Positions 63,835 to 64,000 of a DNA stretch of 64,000 nt are shown one piece after another. Under the pieces are notes generated by a model. The model ran no database searches. It saw only the letters and a list, made by a program, of their open reading frames with translations, and was not told the origin of the DNA. The stretch spans positions 17,142,427 through 17,206,426 of the forward strand of contig CM036767.1 in the NCBI GenBank assembly GCA_020796225.1. Direction: 5' to 3'. The position numbers were made by a program, and so were the translations under genes. This stretch comes from Arion vulgaris. Taxonomy: Eukaryota; Mollusca; Gastropoda; Stylommatophora; Arionidae. Numbering within the stretch: the first letter of the stretch is position 1; each line of letters begins with the position of its first letter.

Positions 63835-64000
63835 GGTAGACCATAAGTACTAAATTAAAATAAACCTATTTTAAGTGGGTACATCAGTACTAAATTAAAA
63901 ATAAATTAAATTAAAGTGGGTACAACATCAGTACTAAATTTCCACCATAAAAAATTAAATTAAAGTGGGTACAACATCAGTACTAAATTTCCACCATAAA
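63835..64000. repeat. About 55-bp tandem repeat running off the window edge
   Basis: GTGGGTACAACATCAGTACT, AAATTTCCACCATAAA and AAATTAAATTAAA repeat three or more times, the first unit shortened. Confidence 0.88.

Overview
The window is animal nuclear DNA: A+T-rich, with no bacterial-style gene blocks, long stop-filled intervals, at least twenty tandem arrays and dozens of degraded transposon copies. The mixture (tRNA-derived SINEs with GAA-type tails, many LINE 3' ends, small hAT-type elements with 8-bp target duplications, very long minisatellites) suggests an invertebrate, possibly a lophotrochozoan such as a mollusc. The species-level lean is a guess. Names such as SINE-A or LINE-K are local labels for repeat families recognised by comparing copies inside this window.

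Layout. 1-900: minisatellites and ATC/ACC-rich DNA. 1440-7978: a complete, very young LTR retrotransposon with 510/509-bp LTRs, 4-bp target duplication, a leader array of about 95-bp hairpin units, a Gag-like ORF and a 752-codon ORF of unknown function, but no visible protease, reverse transcriptase or integrase. 8222-9365: about 41 copies of a 28-bp unit abutting the only likely host coding exon (9366-9563, minus strand; first exon of an UNC-93-like membrane protein). 9680-10952: a 24-bp minisatellite just upstream of that exon. 11-29 kb: nested SINEs, LINE 3' ends of several families, three hAT-type elements and 17-, 25-, 40- and 41-bp arrays. 29.9-33.9 kb: a 4-kb array of a 32-bp unit with a roughly 1.4-kb higher-order duplication. 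34-57 kb: more SINEs and LINE ends, a 0.6-kb compound tetranucleotide array, a 718-bp palindrome and a SINE-in-SINE nest. 57-60 kb: a GC-rich 32-bp array and a 57-bp array that appears to have grown out of the end of a SINE-D copy. 60-64 kb: further SINE and LINE ends.

The intact biology is limited to the LTR element and the single exon. All other protein similarity seen is retrotransposon debris (RT C-terminal regions, RNase H domains), almost all truncated at the 5' side and frameshifted. The recurring themes are mobile elements nested in one another, tandem arrays seeded from the edge of another feature (a splice donor, a SINE end), and a family carrying inverted ends with a hammerhead-like core. 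By summing the listed coordinates, tandem arrays occupy about a fifth to a quarter of the window.
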